Part shown: in pieces, positions 17,801 through 25,369 of the stretch
Layout of the letters: each line of letters begins with the position of its first letter
How positions within the stretch are numbered: the stretch's first letter is position 1
Assembly (NCBI GenBank): GCA_964617565.1
Contig: CAZTYH010000031.1
Span: forward strand, 1-32,874
Length of the DNA stretch: 32,874 nucleotides
From: JAKJGV01 sp964617565
Lineage (GTDB): Bacteria; Verrucomicrobiota; Kiritimatiellia; CAIQIC01; JAGNIJ01
Reading direction: 5' to 3'
Program-made: the position numbers and the translations under genes
Notes under the pieces: model-generated
Database searches by the model: none
Told to the model about the DNA's origin: nothing
The model's input: only the letters and a program-made list of their open reading frames with translations

Positions 17801-20800
17801 ATGAGGACGAGTGGGGCTTCGAAGGTTCGATCATGGAGGTTCGCCTTTACACGAACGCTTTGGATGCCATCGGCCTGTCGCGTGCAGGCGATGCACTTTC
17901 GGATGCCGACGGCGACGGATTCTCGAATCAGCGTGAATACCTGGACGGGACCGATCCGTTGGATTCAGGTTCCATGCCGTCGCCGCCAGTGATCGTGCAC
18001 TCTGCGCTTGCGGATCCGCAGACCACGTTTGCTCCCTGGCCGGTCAGCGCTGTGGTGACAGACAATGCGGCGGTGGTATCGGTGCACTTGTGGTGGCGCC
18101 GCAACGCGAGCGAGTGGCAACGCGTGGGAATGGTGGCCGATGCGGTGCCTGATACGTTTGTCGCGGTGATACCGCCACCGGAGAGCCCCGGCGACCATTT
18201 CGAATACAGGATCGAGGCGGCGGACGGAGCGGGTCTGAGTTCAACCAACGGGCCGCACGCATTTGAAGTGGAATATCCAGTCATTGGAATTGAGCCCGCG
18301 AATCTCGAATTGAACTGGTTGGCGGTCGGAGAGATGACGCAGCGGACGCTGACAATCACCAATTCCGGTAACGCGCCGCTGGCATGGCAGATCGCCGCCG
18401 CCCCAGCCGGTCTGGAAGATGACGTAGAGTGGGGCGCCGGAGGCTGGACACACGGGGGCATCGGCAATCTCTGGCGCGTTTCGACGAACCGGAGTTTTTC
18501 CCCGACGCATGCATGGTATTGCGGTTTCTTCGGCGAGCCGGGCTACGACAATGGAATGAATGCATGGCTTTTGAGTCCTCCGATTCGCGTCGTACAAGGG
18601 GCGAGGCTGGAGTTCAGATACTGGGCGGACACGGAGATAGACGAGGGATTTCCGCCCTATGCCTTTGACGGTGGTGTGGTAGAAATTTCGACGGACGGCA
18701 CTAACTTCATTCAAATCACGCCCATCGGCGGATATCCGTATATCGCACACGGGCTCTATGGATCGCCTTTCGCAAGCGGTACGCCTATCTTCGCCGGAAC
18801 GGGTAGTTGGCAGCATGCCGAGTTTGATATGACCGCTTACGCCGGACAGGATGTCTGGGTCCGTTTCAGGTTCGGCTCGGACGAGGCGTTTGCGGTGGGC
18901 GAGGGATGGTATGTTGACGATATTCTGCTACGGCCCGCGTTCGCAACAGGCTCCTGGTTTAATCTCAGTACAACGAGTGGAGTGATCGGTGTAGCAACCG
19001 CGGCGGATGTGATAATCACGCTGGATGCTGCGGAGTTATCCGATGGCGATCGGTTCGCGGCGCTTCTCGAGGTTCTATCAAATGATCCCGTTTCGCCGCT
19101 CCATACAGTTCCGTTGTCGCTCTTTGTCGGCGAGCCGGTGATTATCGTGCATGATCCTCTTCTGAACACGACGAACTCGGTAGATGATTACATCATTGCG
19201 GCGACGCTTGAGCCGCAGGGCCTTTTCGACACGAACGAGTTGATGTGCGTGGTGCTGTGGAATACCAACGGGCCTGGGCATGCTTTTGCAACCAATGTCA
19301 TGACGACAGGCGGCGAGAACGTTTGGATAGGAATCATTCCCGCTCAACCGCTGGGGACGGAAGTGTATTACTATCTGCAGGCAACTGTAGCCGGCGTGGG
19401 AGTAAGCCATCCCTCCGATGCCCCGGCTAACCTGCATCGTTTTGCAGTCTCGCCGCCGGTCAGGTTGGAAATCATGGGCTTTCCTGAAACCATCGGATCG
19501 CCTGTGCCGCCTTACGGTGTCTATACGTATGCGTGGGGGACGATGATCCATGCGTCGGTACAGGATGTGACCAACGCCGGTGTATGGTTCCAGTGCGAGG
19601 CGCTGATCGGCAACGGCAGCGTACCCCCTCTGCTCCTGACAAATGCTCTCTCTTTCTCTCTCGAAACCAATTCATTTATCCTGTGGTGGTGGGCCAGGCA
19701 TTACCAGTTTGTTCAAAGCTCAAGCCCCGCAGGCATCATTGATTCGACGGTCTGGGTTTCGGAGCTTGTTACTACGTCAACGGTTCTTGCGGCCGCCTCG
19801 CACGGGTTGGGAAGTGTGGATTACCGGTTTACGGGGTGGACTTTGAACGGGGAGCGTCAGTTCGGAACACTGGGCAAGGCGATCAATCCCGTTGTGGACA
19901 TCGTTATGACATCCGCGCAGACTGCGGTGGCGGGATATCTGCCTGTCTCTCAGGATTCGGACGGCGACGGATTGCCGGATTGGTGGGAGCTGTTCTATTT
20001 CGGTACGCTGGATTGGGGGCCGAATGACGATCCGGATGGCGACGGATACGGAAACTTCGCGGAATATGGCGATGGGACAGACCCAACGGATATCGCATCG
20101 GTTCCCGCGCCGCCGGCCATCCTGCACACACCGTTGGCCGATCCGCAAACCTCTATCGCCCCGTGGCTGGTGTCGGCTGTTGTGACTGACAATGCCAGGC
20201 TTGCCGACGCCTCCGTTGCCGGGTCGGCCGTGCGATTCAACGGTGTTTCAGATCATGCAATCAAGCAGGCGATGAAGAGTTTTCCGACCTCCGCCATCAC
20301 GGTTGAGTTCTGGATGAAGTCCAGTGACAAAGTGCGCCGCGGCACGCCCTTTTCCTATGCGGTTGCAGGTGACTTCAACGATGCGAACGAATTCACTCTG
20401 TATAATTACAACACGTTCCTGATTTATCGCGGCGCGGTTTACACGAACACGCAAGTCGGCGCGACGGATGGGCAATGGACGCATGTGGCGGTGACGTGGC
20501 GCGGGTCGGACGGGCAAACGCGACTGTACAAGAACGGTACGCTGGAATTCGACGGCGCGCTGTCGCCAGGAGTTCCGATCCGTCCGGAAGGCATCCTTGT
20601 TCTTGCGCAAGACCAGGATTCTTACGGAGGCGGATTCAGCGGCGACGATGCCGTCGAGGGCCTCATGGATGAGTTGCGTGTGTGGAACGTGGTGAGGTCG
20701 GGTGACGAAATCCGGGAGACGATGAGCAACCGTCTCTGGGGTACGGAAGCCGGGTTGATCGGCTACTGGCGATTCGATGAAGGCTCGGGTACCATCGCCT

Positions 20801-23800
20801 ACGATATGGCGGCGCCGGCCAACCATTTCACACTGGTCGGTGCGAAATGGACCAACTCGGACGCTTTCGTAAGCGCGGATGTCCGGTTGAGTTGGGCTCG
20901 TAATGGCGGTGATTGGCAGTACACGATCATGTCGCCGCAAACGGCGGATCAATTCATGGCCTATATCCCGGCGCCGGGCATCAACGGTGATGCCTTTGCC
21001 TACGAGATTCGCGCGCGCGATGCGGGCGGATTGTGGGCCACGAACGGACCGCATGCTTTCGCTGTTGGGCATCCGGACATTGAATTGGCGCCGCGTGATT
21101 TTTCCGATATCTGGATGCTGCCCGATGCAACCACCGGGCGGGTGCTGGTGGTTTCAAACGCGGGCCTGGGGACGCTGAGCTGGACCCTGCAAACCGAGTC
21201 GCAGGGTTTGGTTGACGATGTCGAATCGGGGACCAACAACTGGATGCACAGTGGTCCGAGCGAGCAATGGCACATCACCGCCAAGCGATCTTTCTCTCCG
21301 ACACACTCGTGGTATTGCGGCGATGAGACGGCGGGAACCTATCTTAACAATATGGACGCGCGGTTGGATACGCCGCCTGTCGCACTGGGGGCCGGAGCGA
21401 GGTTGTCGTTCAGTCATTGGGCGGATCTCGAAATGCAGTCGGCCACCATCGCATGGGACGGAGCGGTCGTCGAACTATCCACCAATTCCGGTGAATCGTT
21501 CACGCGGATCACGCCGGTCGGAGGATATCCCTACAGCGTGAACGGCGGTTTCGGTCAACCGCTGCCCGCTGGGATCGGCGTTTTTGCGGGCGTTGGAGGG
21601 TGGACCCAGGCCGTGTTCGATTTGTCGTCCTATGCTGGCCACGAAGCCATTATCAGGTTCCGCATGGGCTCGGACGTGGTGAATGATTATCTCGCGGAGG
21701 GCTGGTTCATTGACGATATCGTCGTGACGCCGACCGAGGGCACGAATGACTGGCTTTTGATCAGCGCAACGAATGGGGTGGTGGAATCCTATAGCGCCAC
21801 GAATCTTACACTGACCTTCGATTCGGCCGGAATGACTTCCGGCGCGCGGTATGCGAAGAGTATGATCATCAGCGCAAACGATCCGAGCGAACCTGTGTCA
21901 CGAATACCCGTAGTTCTGAGCGTCGGAGTGCAGCCTCTTATCGTGCATACGCCGTTCCCGAACACGGCTGTGACTTCCGGAACCTATGCGATCGAAGCCG
22001 CGATTACTCCGGCGGCTTTCCTCAATACGAACGAGCTCAAGGTGTTCTGGAATACGAACGGATCGCTTGTGGCATTCTCAACCGCGCTCATGGCGCGCGC
22101 GACCGGCGATGTTTACCGGGCGCTGTTGCCTGCCCAGCCGATGGGAACGCGCGTGCATTATTATCTGTCGGCCATGGCCGGCGTGGGGCTCATCACAACA
22201 GAGCCCTCGGATGCGCCTGCCGTTCTGCATGTGTTTGAAGTGGCGCAAACCAGGAATCTTCTGGTGACCGGTACACCACTGGAAACGGGTTTCCCGAGCC
22301 CTGCTTATGGATTGCATGCGCTTGCATCCGGCGCCGTTGTTCAAGCCTTCGCCGGCCCGGCCGAGCCGGTCAGCGGTACGCGTTATTCCGCGTCGGGTTG
22401 GCTGGGAAGCGGCAGCGTTCCCGCGACGGGCTCGACGCACAACGTGACGTTCGCTTTGCTGGAGGATTCGATCCTGGATTGGCAGTGGAGCGTGCAATAT
22501 GAGCTGTCGCAGACCTCGACAGTTCGCGGCGCGGTGGAAACGTCTTCGTGGTGGTTCGCGGGGGCGACGGGCGAAACGGTTGTCGCTCCGTGGGCGTGGA
22601 CGCTGCAAAGCACCAATTATGTATTCGCGCAGTGGGTGGTGGATGGAGCGCGGCAACCGGATGCGACCAACCCGGCGGTGAATCCGGCTGCGAGCATCAT
22701 CATGAGTGCTGCACGCTCCGCTGCCGCCGTGTATCTGCCCGCTGAATTGGATTTGGATGGCGATGATCTGGCTGACTGGTGGGAGTACCGCTATTTCGGA
22801 TCGCTGACGCCGTGGAGGAATGATGATCCGGACGGCGACGAATTCTCGAATCTAATGGAATATCGCGACCGCACCGATCCGCGTGACGCAAGTTCGTTCC
22901 CGGTGCCGCCGGTCATTCAACATGTCCCGTTGCCGAGTCCGCAGACCGCCGGTGCGCCGTGGCAGGTCACCGCGGTCGTGACCGATAATTACATGGTGGC
23001 CAACGCGACACTCTGGTGGCGGCGCAACAGCGATACATGGCAATCGTCGAACATGACATCAGGAGTGTCCAATCAATACGCGGCAATCATCGCCGGCCCG
23101 GCGACGGACGGCGATGTGTTGAACTATCGAGTAGAGGCCACCGATGCGGCCGGGCTGCGCACGACCAATGGGCCGCATGCCTTTGCCGTGTTGTGGCCCG
23201 TGCTGACTATCATCACTCCAACAAACATGGAAAACATCCTTGTTATTGAAAATACTACTTCGAATATGTTTTTGGGTCTTGGAAACATTGGCGGTGGGAC
23301 ACTGGGCTGGACGGCAGCCGTTTGGCGTGTGGGCCTTTGGGATGACGTCGAATCGGGTGCCGGTGCGTGGTCTCACGACGGCGCCGGAGATCTCTGGCAT
23401 ATCAGCACCAATCGCGCCGCGTCGCCGATTCATTCATGGTATGGCGGTTCGGTCGCGACTCGGGAATATGGAAACGGCATGGACAGTCGGCTGGTCAGCG
23501 AGCCGGTGATGCTGGGTCCGTCGGCGCAATTGACATTCAAGCACTTCATGGACAGCGAATTAAAGGATTCGCAATACGCCTATGATGGCGGAGTGGTGGA
23601 AATCTCAACCAACGGCGGCGCGAGCTACGCCCGAATTACGCCGGTCGGTGGATATCCTTATCTTCTTGCCGCCGGCACTTCCTTGCCTGCCGAGACGCCG
23701 TGTTTCGCCGGCACAGGCGGATGGCAAACCGTAACGTTCAGCCTGGCGGCGCATGCGGGGAAGACCGCTCGTTTTCGTTTCCGTTTTGTTTCCGATTCGA

Positions 23801-24429
23801 GCAAAACGCGCGAAGGATGGTACGTGGATGACGTCGCCGTTTATCCCGGGACCGGCGATGGGGCGTGGCTTGAGTTGCAGAACAACTCCGGAACGCTTGG
23901 TCCCAGCGTGGCGACGGTCGTTACCGTATCGCTGAACGCCGTGGACTTGCCGGGTGGCACGCGGTGGCCTGCCGAAATCGCCGTGACCTCAACCGATCCG
24001 TTGCGTCCGTTGCAGATCATTCCGATTTCCATGGCGGTCCTTGGCGTGTGGAGCGACCTGGATGGAGATGGAATGCCCGATCTGTGGGAATACGGATATG
24101 GATTGGATCCCTTGAACTCGGATGATGCCGCGGTTGATTCCGATGGGGACGAATTCAGCAATCTGGAAGAATACATCGCGGGAACCGATCCGCTGGATGA
24201 CGAATCCTATTTCCGCATGACGGACCTCACGACCCAGGACGGGCGCAGCGTCGAGTTCCTGTCCATTTCCGGCCGCGTTTACAGCTTGTTTGCCGCATCG
24301 AACTTTTTCGATGGCGTCTTGTGGCATATCGTTACGCAAGCACCGGGCAGCAACGGGGTCATGACCCTCACGGACACCAACACCGCCGCGCGGCGCTACT
24401 ATCGCATAGCCGTTGAGCCCGTTCCCTAA
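11890..24429 (+). CDS. Giant secreted modular subtilisin-family (S8) serine protease, 4,179 residues
   Basis: A single uninterrupted frame. Residues 1-26 form a signal peptide or anchor. Two tandem propeptide-like segments follow (~110-182 and ~205-280). The S8 catalytic domain (~283-645) has Asp308 (HADTGLD), His345 (DGHGTHTAG), oxyanion Asn444 (SAGND) and Ser574 (GGTSMSTP), so it should be active. A KP-43-like jelly roll (~652-772) contains LAYSDYPAS, NDLDLRV and PQPYALVF. Residues 773-4052 are four mega-repeats with modules A (Ig/FN-like), B (divergent InlB-B-like, GWLGSGSVP), C (calcium-binding DSDGDGLPDWWE ... DPDGDGFSN), D (Ig-like, VVTDN ... LWWRRN) and E (BACON-like, some with an inserted MAM-like domain). 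A fifth C motif (~4053-4105) and a small C-terminal domain (GRVYSLFAASN ... RRYYRIAVEP) end the protein. Only about five cysteines are visible by eye. No LPXTG, PEP-CTERM or type IX sorting signal is obvious. It is probably secreted or surface-bound and degrades or binds complex extracellular polymers. Confidence 0.93.
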   Translation: MKRLMGVTVVFATLLAFVGLLSLRSINIRSAERAAGEFRDHAKPPGNDGNALSRRGGFSDEIAEWRHAFSAQRVRSLAAGSKAQDVVLAARIIDTSARPALDVPVQKLTSRGTAPYLVQFEGPVADAAKTELEQSGAVIRGYIPNHAFLVEVAPEVVPAVAAIPSVRWMGEYRPEDKVQPFLRYVAQRLAERAAEEPAGDVEWPKVEVSVRTLAPEDVKALTGLLRDLSAEVLHAQPGRRWGLVRARITPSEAVLAQLASRGEVQWVEEFLPRVMHNDFAVRSDHMNVTNVWYTHGLTGRRQVIGHADTGLDVGTLAGLHPDFTGRIRVAIARGRPGNWSDPDGHGTHTAGSVLGSGAGSAGQFRGVAYEAELVHQSVLDAGGGLGGLPADLYELYLEAYTNSARIHSDSWGSSVYGQYTVDSQSSDEFMWDYPDMLLIFSAGNDGRDLNNNGVVDPDSIGAPATAKNMVTVGAAESDRAPGTGGYTGYSWGYAWGSKFGADPIKNDYISQSADGIRQGIAAFSSRGPTDDGRFKPDIVAPGTDVISARSRAPGAGTGWGAHPNTNYAFSGGTSMSTPLIAGAAALVRQFFMERQGMTNPSAALVKAALLNGARSLTPGQYGTNATREIPPQPRPNNVEGWGQADLARTLFPTAPVRITADDTNRLATGITNVYALFIGHTNMSRVTLAYSDYPASAGAGKKLVNDLDLRVTAPGGSNYFPNGFSGPDRTNNVEGIDFVPAVSGVYTVRVSGFNVPFGPQPYALVFSGGWEPVFAASRANTTNTTDAIPVEAMISSLRGADTGTFRLYWNTNASVRFHTGALARVEGPVYRGFIPPQPEKTTVYYYFEAQVDGAVRRYPSNAPTSLLSFRVTPPVYLTVTGTPAEIAAPAPAYGIHAYAENTPVTASVTAFSEPVAGTRYASMGWLGSGSVSPTGAMPQVAFVMTTNSKLNWQWSPQYALTQSGSLAGILSTTNWVFAGATADTITAVASVMVGSTNYRFAQWVLDGVRHPDPTNRAVNPVTGIVMGAPRTAVAVYLPVALDSDGNGLPDWWEMYYFGNTGVMVSADADGDLFSNEMEFLDDSDPRDAGSIPTPPEITHSVISTPQPVPAPWRVAAGVTDSGTVTSVSLIWSRNGGVPSTTAFHSAGADLYTNAIPAPGVSGDSFSYTIVARDAAGLSTINSHAFIVAYGIGVLAPTNFGTIWLRPGGTSNVLLHVENDGHSELLWSLQQAGASSNDGWWTIYPTNGLLTDKTATSVVVSLNATGLTNGAVRSGSLVFRSNDPTRPSNSVPLTLRVGLPPVIAPLPVHNTTNLVDPYAVEADLIPFALVNTNRSYVLWTTSGVEGPFITGAMSRVAGDRFRALIPAQPVGTRIHYYFDVTGTNGLGARHPTNAPDALLSFDVVGVVSLVVTGAPLEVGNVNPVYGIYLYPSGTLINAQAEAEVFMPDKSWYTSSGWMGYGSVPVSGATQEVSFILSEDSELNWQWDLKYALYQSANEGWFIWQPSLWTPGSMAETLAAPESFLIGDEVYRFGQWNVDGERYPASGVAMNPATDIHITTTSRYAKAYYYPESLDSDGDGLPDWWAARYGFGFDSNRPVAHYVFDRRFGDELVLDGTGHVYAGEWSWDTSDSFSMAFWVRPSVVTGTHGMFGHSVSPEWAWEQQDAHVAFLYFDAGGGTSLALRATNVMEISRWRHVAVSYHSGLGEGVLYVDGLAVATSMPASAFSAVGGNAVIGRAMLPPGVASAFAGRVDDVAIWSRALRAKEVADLALRGVLSNTDLELLFAFNADGGGMAFDDSGNERHGTYSNGAVTAHTTLAWDSSGNGHHGMIAGAAWQEDLLNGWKLDFDGDQWVVVPHAPGLMPTSAITMTAWAKADALYDYHTLLVKVSDETWVDGYGLYGYGLGSTDLVAFVNHFWTYHASAPTTTGAWTHLAATYDNVSLVAYADGAAGVTNAVAGGIIPNSGPLYIGGYEDEWGFEGSIMEVRLYTNALDAIGLSRAGDALSDADGDGFSNQREYLDGTDPLDSGSMPSPPVIVHSALADPQTTFAPWPVSAVVTDNAAVVSVHLWWRRNASEWQRVGMVADAVPDTFVAVIPPPESPGDHFEYRIEAADGAGLSSTNGPHAFEVEYPVIGIEPANLELNWLAVGEMTQRTLTITNSGNAPLAWQIAAAPAGLEDDVEWGAGGWTHGGIGNLWRVSTNRSFSPTHAWYCGFFGEPGYDNGMNAWLLSPPIRVVQGARLEFRYWADTEIDEGFPPYAFDGGVVEISTDGTNFIQITPIGGYPYIAHGLYGSPFASGTPIFAGTGSWQHAEFDMTAYAGQDVWVRFRFGSDEAFAVGEGWYVDDILLRPAFATGSWFNLSTTSGVIGVATAADVIITLDAAELSDGDRFAALLEVLSNDPVSPLHTVPLSLFVGEPVIIVHDPLLNTTNSVDDYIIAATLEPQGLFDTNELMCVVLWNTNGPGHAFATNVMTTGGENVWIGIIPAQPLGTEVYYYLQATVAGVGVSHPSDAPANLHRFAVSPPVRLEIMGFPETIGSPVPPYGVYTYAWGTMIHASVQDVTNAGVWFQCEALIGNGSVPPLLLTNALSFSLETNSFILWWWARHYQFVQSSSPAGIIDSTVWVSELVTTSTVLAAASHGLGSVDYRFTGWTLNGERQFGTLGKAINPVVDIVMTSAQTAVAGYLPVSQDSDGDGLPDWWELFYFGTLDWGPNDDPDGDGYGNFAEYGDGTDPTDIASVPAPPAILHTPLADPQTSIAPWLVSAVVTDNARLADASVAGSAVRFNGVSDHAIKQAMKSFPTSAITVEFWMKSSDKVRRGTPFSYAVAGDFNDANEFTLYNYNTFLIYRGAVYTNTQVGATDGQWTHVAVTWRGSDGQTRLYKNGTLEFDGALSPGVPIRPEGILVLAQDQDSYGGGFSGDDAVEGLMDELRVWNVVRSGDEIRETMSNRLWGTEAGLIGYWRFDEGSGTIAYDMAAPANHFTLVGAKWTNSDAFVSADVRLSWARNGGDWQYTIMSPQTADQFMAYIPAPGINGDAFAYEIRARDAGGLWATNGPHAFAVGHPDIELAPRDFSDIWMLPDATTGRVLVVSNAGLGTLSWTLQTESQGLVDDVESGTNNWMHSGPSEQWHITAKRSFSPTHSWYCGDETAGTYLNNMDARLDTPPVALGAGARLSFSHWADLEMQSATIAWDGAVVELSTNSGESFTRITPVGGYPYSVNGGFGQPLPAGIGVFAGVGGWTQAVFDLSSYAGHEAIIRFRMGSDVVNDYLAEGWFIDDIVVTPTEGTNDWLLISATNGVVESYSATNLTLTFDSAGMTSGARYAKSMIISANDPSEPVSRIPVVLSVGVQPLIVHTPFPNTAVTSGTYAIEAAITPAAFLNTNELKVFWNTNGSLVAFSTALMARATGDVYRALLPAQPMGTRVHYYLSAMAGVGLITTEPSDAPAVLHVFEVAQTRNLLVTGTPLETGFPSPAYGLHALASGAVVQAFAGPAEPVSGTRYSASGWLGSGSVPATGSTHNVTFALLEDSILDWQWSVQYELSQTSTVRGAVETSSWWFAGATGETVVAPWAWTLQSTNYVFAQWVVDGARQPDATNPAVNPAASIIMSAARSAAAVYLPAELDLDGDDLADWWEYRYFGSLTPWRNDDPDGDEFSNLMEYRDRTDPRDASSFPVPPVIQHVPLPSPQTAGAPWQVTAVVTDNYMVANATLWWRRNSDTWQSSNMTSGVSNQYAAIIAGPATDGDVLNYRVEATDAAGLRTTNGPHAFAVLWPVLTIITPTNMENILVIENTTSNMFLGLGNIGGGTLGWTAAVWRVGLWDDVESGAGAWSHDGAGDLWHISTNRAASPIHSWYGGSVATREYGNGMDSRLVSEPVMLGPSAQLTFKHFMDSELKDSQYAYDGGVVEISTNGGASYARITPVGGYPYLLAAGTSLPAETPCFAGTGGWQTVTFSLAAHAGKTARFRFRFVSDSSKTREGWYVDDVAVYPGTGDGAWLELQNNSGTLGPSVATVVTVSLNAVDLPGGTRWPAEIAVTSTDPLRPLQIIPISMAVLGVWSDLDGDGMPDLWEYGYGLDPLNSDDAAVDSDGDEFSNLEEYIAGTDPLDDESYFRMTDLTTQDGRSVEFLSISGRVYSLFAASNFFDGVLWHIVTQAPGSNGVMTLTDTNTAARRYYRIAVEPVP
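14206..15789 (+). repeat. Mega-repeat unit 1 (modules A1-B1-C1-D1-E1)
   Basis: Residues 773-1300, about 528 aa. This is the shortest and cleanest copy: no module is interrupted. B1 begins near residue 878 (TVTGTPAEI) and C1 near residue 1041 (LDSDGNGLPDWWE). E1 is a plain BACON-like module (NDGHSELLWSL ... SNDPTRPSNSVPLTLRVG). It serves as the reference against which insertions in units 2-4 are seen. Confidence 0.8.
16678..17889 (+). other. Two LamG/concanavalin-like domains nested inside calcium module C2
   Basis: About residues 1597-2000. The first domain has FSMAFWVRPS, WRHVAVSYHSG, GVLYVDGLAVATS, FAGRVDDVAIWSRAL and LLFAFNADGG. The second has SSGNGHHGMIAGAAW, SAITMTAWAKA, WTHLAATYDNVSL and GSIMEVRLYTNAL. 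These are classic LamG landmarks (carbohydrate- or protein-binding jelly rolls). Module C continues immediately after them. Boundaries are estimated by comparison with C1, C3 and C4. Confidence 0.75.
18412..18951 (+). other. MAM/jelly-roll-like domain nested in module E2
   Basis: Begins at LEDDVEWGAGGW and ends near GWYVDDILLRP. Landmarks are STNRSFSPTHAWYCG, LEFRYWADTE, GGVVEISTDG, ITPIGGYPY and VRFRFGSDE. Similar copies occur in E3 and E4, but E1 lacks it. The conserved cysteines of animal MAM domains are absent, so MAM-like describes the fold pattern only. Confidence 0.7.
19138..21936 (+). repeat. Mega-repeat unit 3 (with one LamG-like and one MAM-like domain inserted)
   Basis: Residues 2417-3349, about 933 aa. 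B3 starts near residue 2526 (LEIMGFPETI). C3 starts near residue 2688 and is intact (QDSDGDGLPDWWE ... DPDGDGYGN). D3 is split by a LamG-like domain. E3 carries a MAM-like insertion at about 21205-21740 (VDDVESGTNNWMHSG ... GWFIDDIVVTP). Confidence 0.8.
20203..20871 (+). other. LamG-like domain nested inside Ig-like module D3
   Basis: About 223 residues between VVTDNARL and VSADVRLSWARNGG. In D2 and D4 the same two flanks are separated by only a few residues. Landmarks are VRFNGVSDHAIKQA, AITVEFWMKS, WTHVAVTWRGSDG, TRLYKNGTLEF, GLMDELRVWNV and GYWRFDEGSG. Confidence 0.75.
21937..24045 (+). repeat. Mega-repeat unit 4 (with one MAM-like domain inserted)
   Basis: Residues 3350-4052, about 703 aa. 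B4 starts at residue 3458 (LVTGTPLETG). C4 is intact but degenerate (LDLDGDDLADWWE). D4 is intact (VVTDNYMVANATLWWRRN). E4 has the MAM-like insertion at about 23330-23860, in which the usual WYCG is WYGG. It is followed by the terminal fifth C motif. Confidence 0.8.
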
Positions 24430-24495
24430 TTGTTGCGGCTGATATTCAGCGGTCTGTGCTGTTGCCGGGACTTGTGCGGAGCGGCATCCTCTGGC

Positions 24496-25347
24496 ATGAT
24501 GTTGCATCCGAGAAACAAGGTGGAAACACAGATTCCAGAGTCCCTCGCTTTGATCGCGGGCAAAGGCGTTTATCCGCTTGAGCTGGCGGCGTCTGCGCGG
24601 CAGCAGGGGGTGAAGCGGCTCGTTGCGGTTGCTTTCCGTGGCGAGACGGATCGCGCGATTTCCTCGTTGGTGGATGAGGTTCTGTGGGTGCGACTTGGGC
24701 AACTTGACGCATTTCTCGATGCGTTCAGACAGGTGGGCATCAAGCAAGCCGTCATGGTAGGGCAGATCACGCCCACGCACATTTTCCGCGTCCGGTTAGA
24801 TCGCGCCATGTTGAATCTTCTCTCCCGCTTACCGGTGAAGAATGCGGAAACGGTCTTCGGCGCCGTGGGCGATGAACTGCAAAAGCTCGGGGTCGGCCTC
24901 TTGCCTGCTCATCTGTTCATGCAGTCGGCCATGCCCGCTGTCGGCCCGCTAACGAAAGGCGCGCCGACGGAACGTCAGCGGTTGGATATCGAACTGGGGC
25001 AGCGGATCGCGAAAGCAACGAGCGGCCTGGATATCGGCCAGACGGTCGTCATCAAGGACGGCATCGTGATCGCGGTGGAGGCTTTCGAGGGTACCGACGC
25101 GACGATCCTGCGCGCAGGCAAGCTGGCCGGGCCGGGTGTCGTGATTGTGAAAGTGGCCAAGCGCGGTCACGATATGCGTTTCGATATTCCCGTCATCGGC
25201 ATGCACACCATGAAGACATTGCGAAAGGCGCGTGCGTCGGTTCTCGCATTGGAAGCGGGCCGGACCATTCTTCTCGAGCGAGCGCGCGTCATTGCCGAAG
25301 CAGAGCGTCTCGGCGTTTGCATGTTGGCCTTTGAGATCGAGTCATAG
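24496..25347 (+). CDS. lpxI: UDP-2,3-diacylglucosamine pyrophosphatase LpxI
   Basis: About 283 residues, DUF1009/LpxI family. It hydrolyses UDP-2,3-diacylglucosamine to lipid X and UMP in lipid A synthesis, replacing LpxH in many bacteria outside the gamma- and beta-proteobacteria. Landmarks are LALIAGKGVYPLELA (Rossmann-like N-domain), VMVGQITPTHIF, LLSRLPVKNAETVFGAV, and the C-domain IGQTVVIKDGIVIAVEAFEGTDATILRAG with GVVIVKVAKRGHDMRFDIPVIG. The start is uncertain. The ATG at 24496 has a GGAG 14 nt upstream, which is far. A GTG at 24520 would begin seven residues before the conserved LALIAG and suits the family length better. It is followed 22 bp later by the oxidoreductase and then lpxB, forming a lipid A operon. 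It begins 66 bp after the giant protease. Confidence 0.93.
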   Translation: MMLHPRNKVETQIPESLALIAGKGVYPLELAASARQQGVKRLVAVAFRGETDRAISSLVDEVLWVRLGQLDAFLDAFRQVGIKQAVMVGQITPTHIFRVRLDRAMLNLLSRLPVKNAETVFGAVGDELQKLGVGLLPAHLFMQSAMPAVGPLTKGAPTERQRLDIELGQRIAKATSGLDIGQTVVIKDGIVIAVEAFEGTDATILRAGKLAGPGVVIVKVAKRGHDMRFDIPVIGMHTMKTLRKARASVLALEAGRTILLERARVIAEAERLGVCMLAFEIES

Positions 25348-25369
25348 CCTAACAGAGGAAGCACCAGCC

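Larger units (their letters stand above)
15790..19137 (+). repeat. Mega-repeat unit 2 (with two LamG-like domains and a MAM-like domain inserted)
   Basis: Residues 1301-2416, about 1,116 aa. B2 starts near residue 1408 (LVVTGAPLEV). C2 starts near residue 1572 (LDSDGDGLPDWW) but is split by about 400 residues before its second half (DALSDADGDGFSN, from residue 2001). E2 carries a MAM-like insertion absent from E1. Confidence 0.8.

Noticed and set aside
11890..24429. The giant gene as a fusion caused by sequencing or assembly error
   Set aside because: The frame is continuous for 12.5 kb, module order is consistent throughout, and no N or abrupt composition change occurs inside it.
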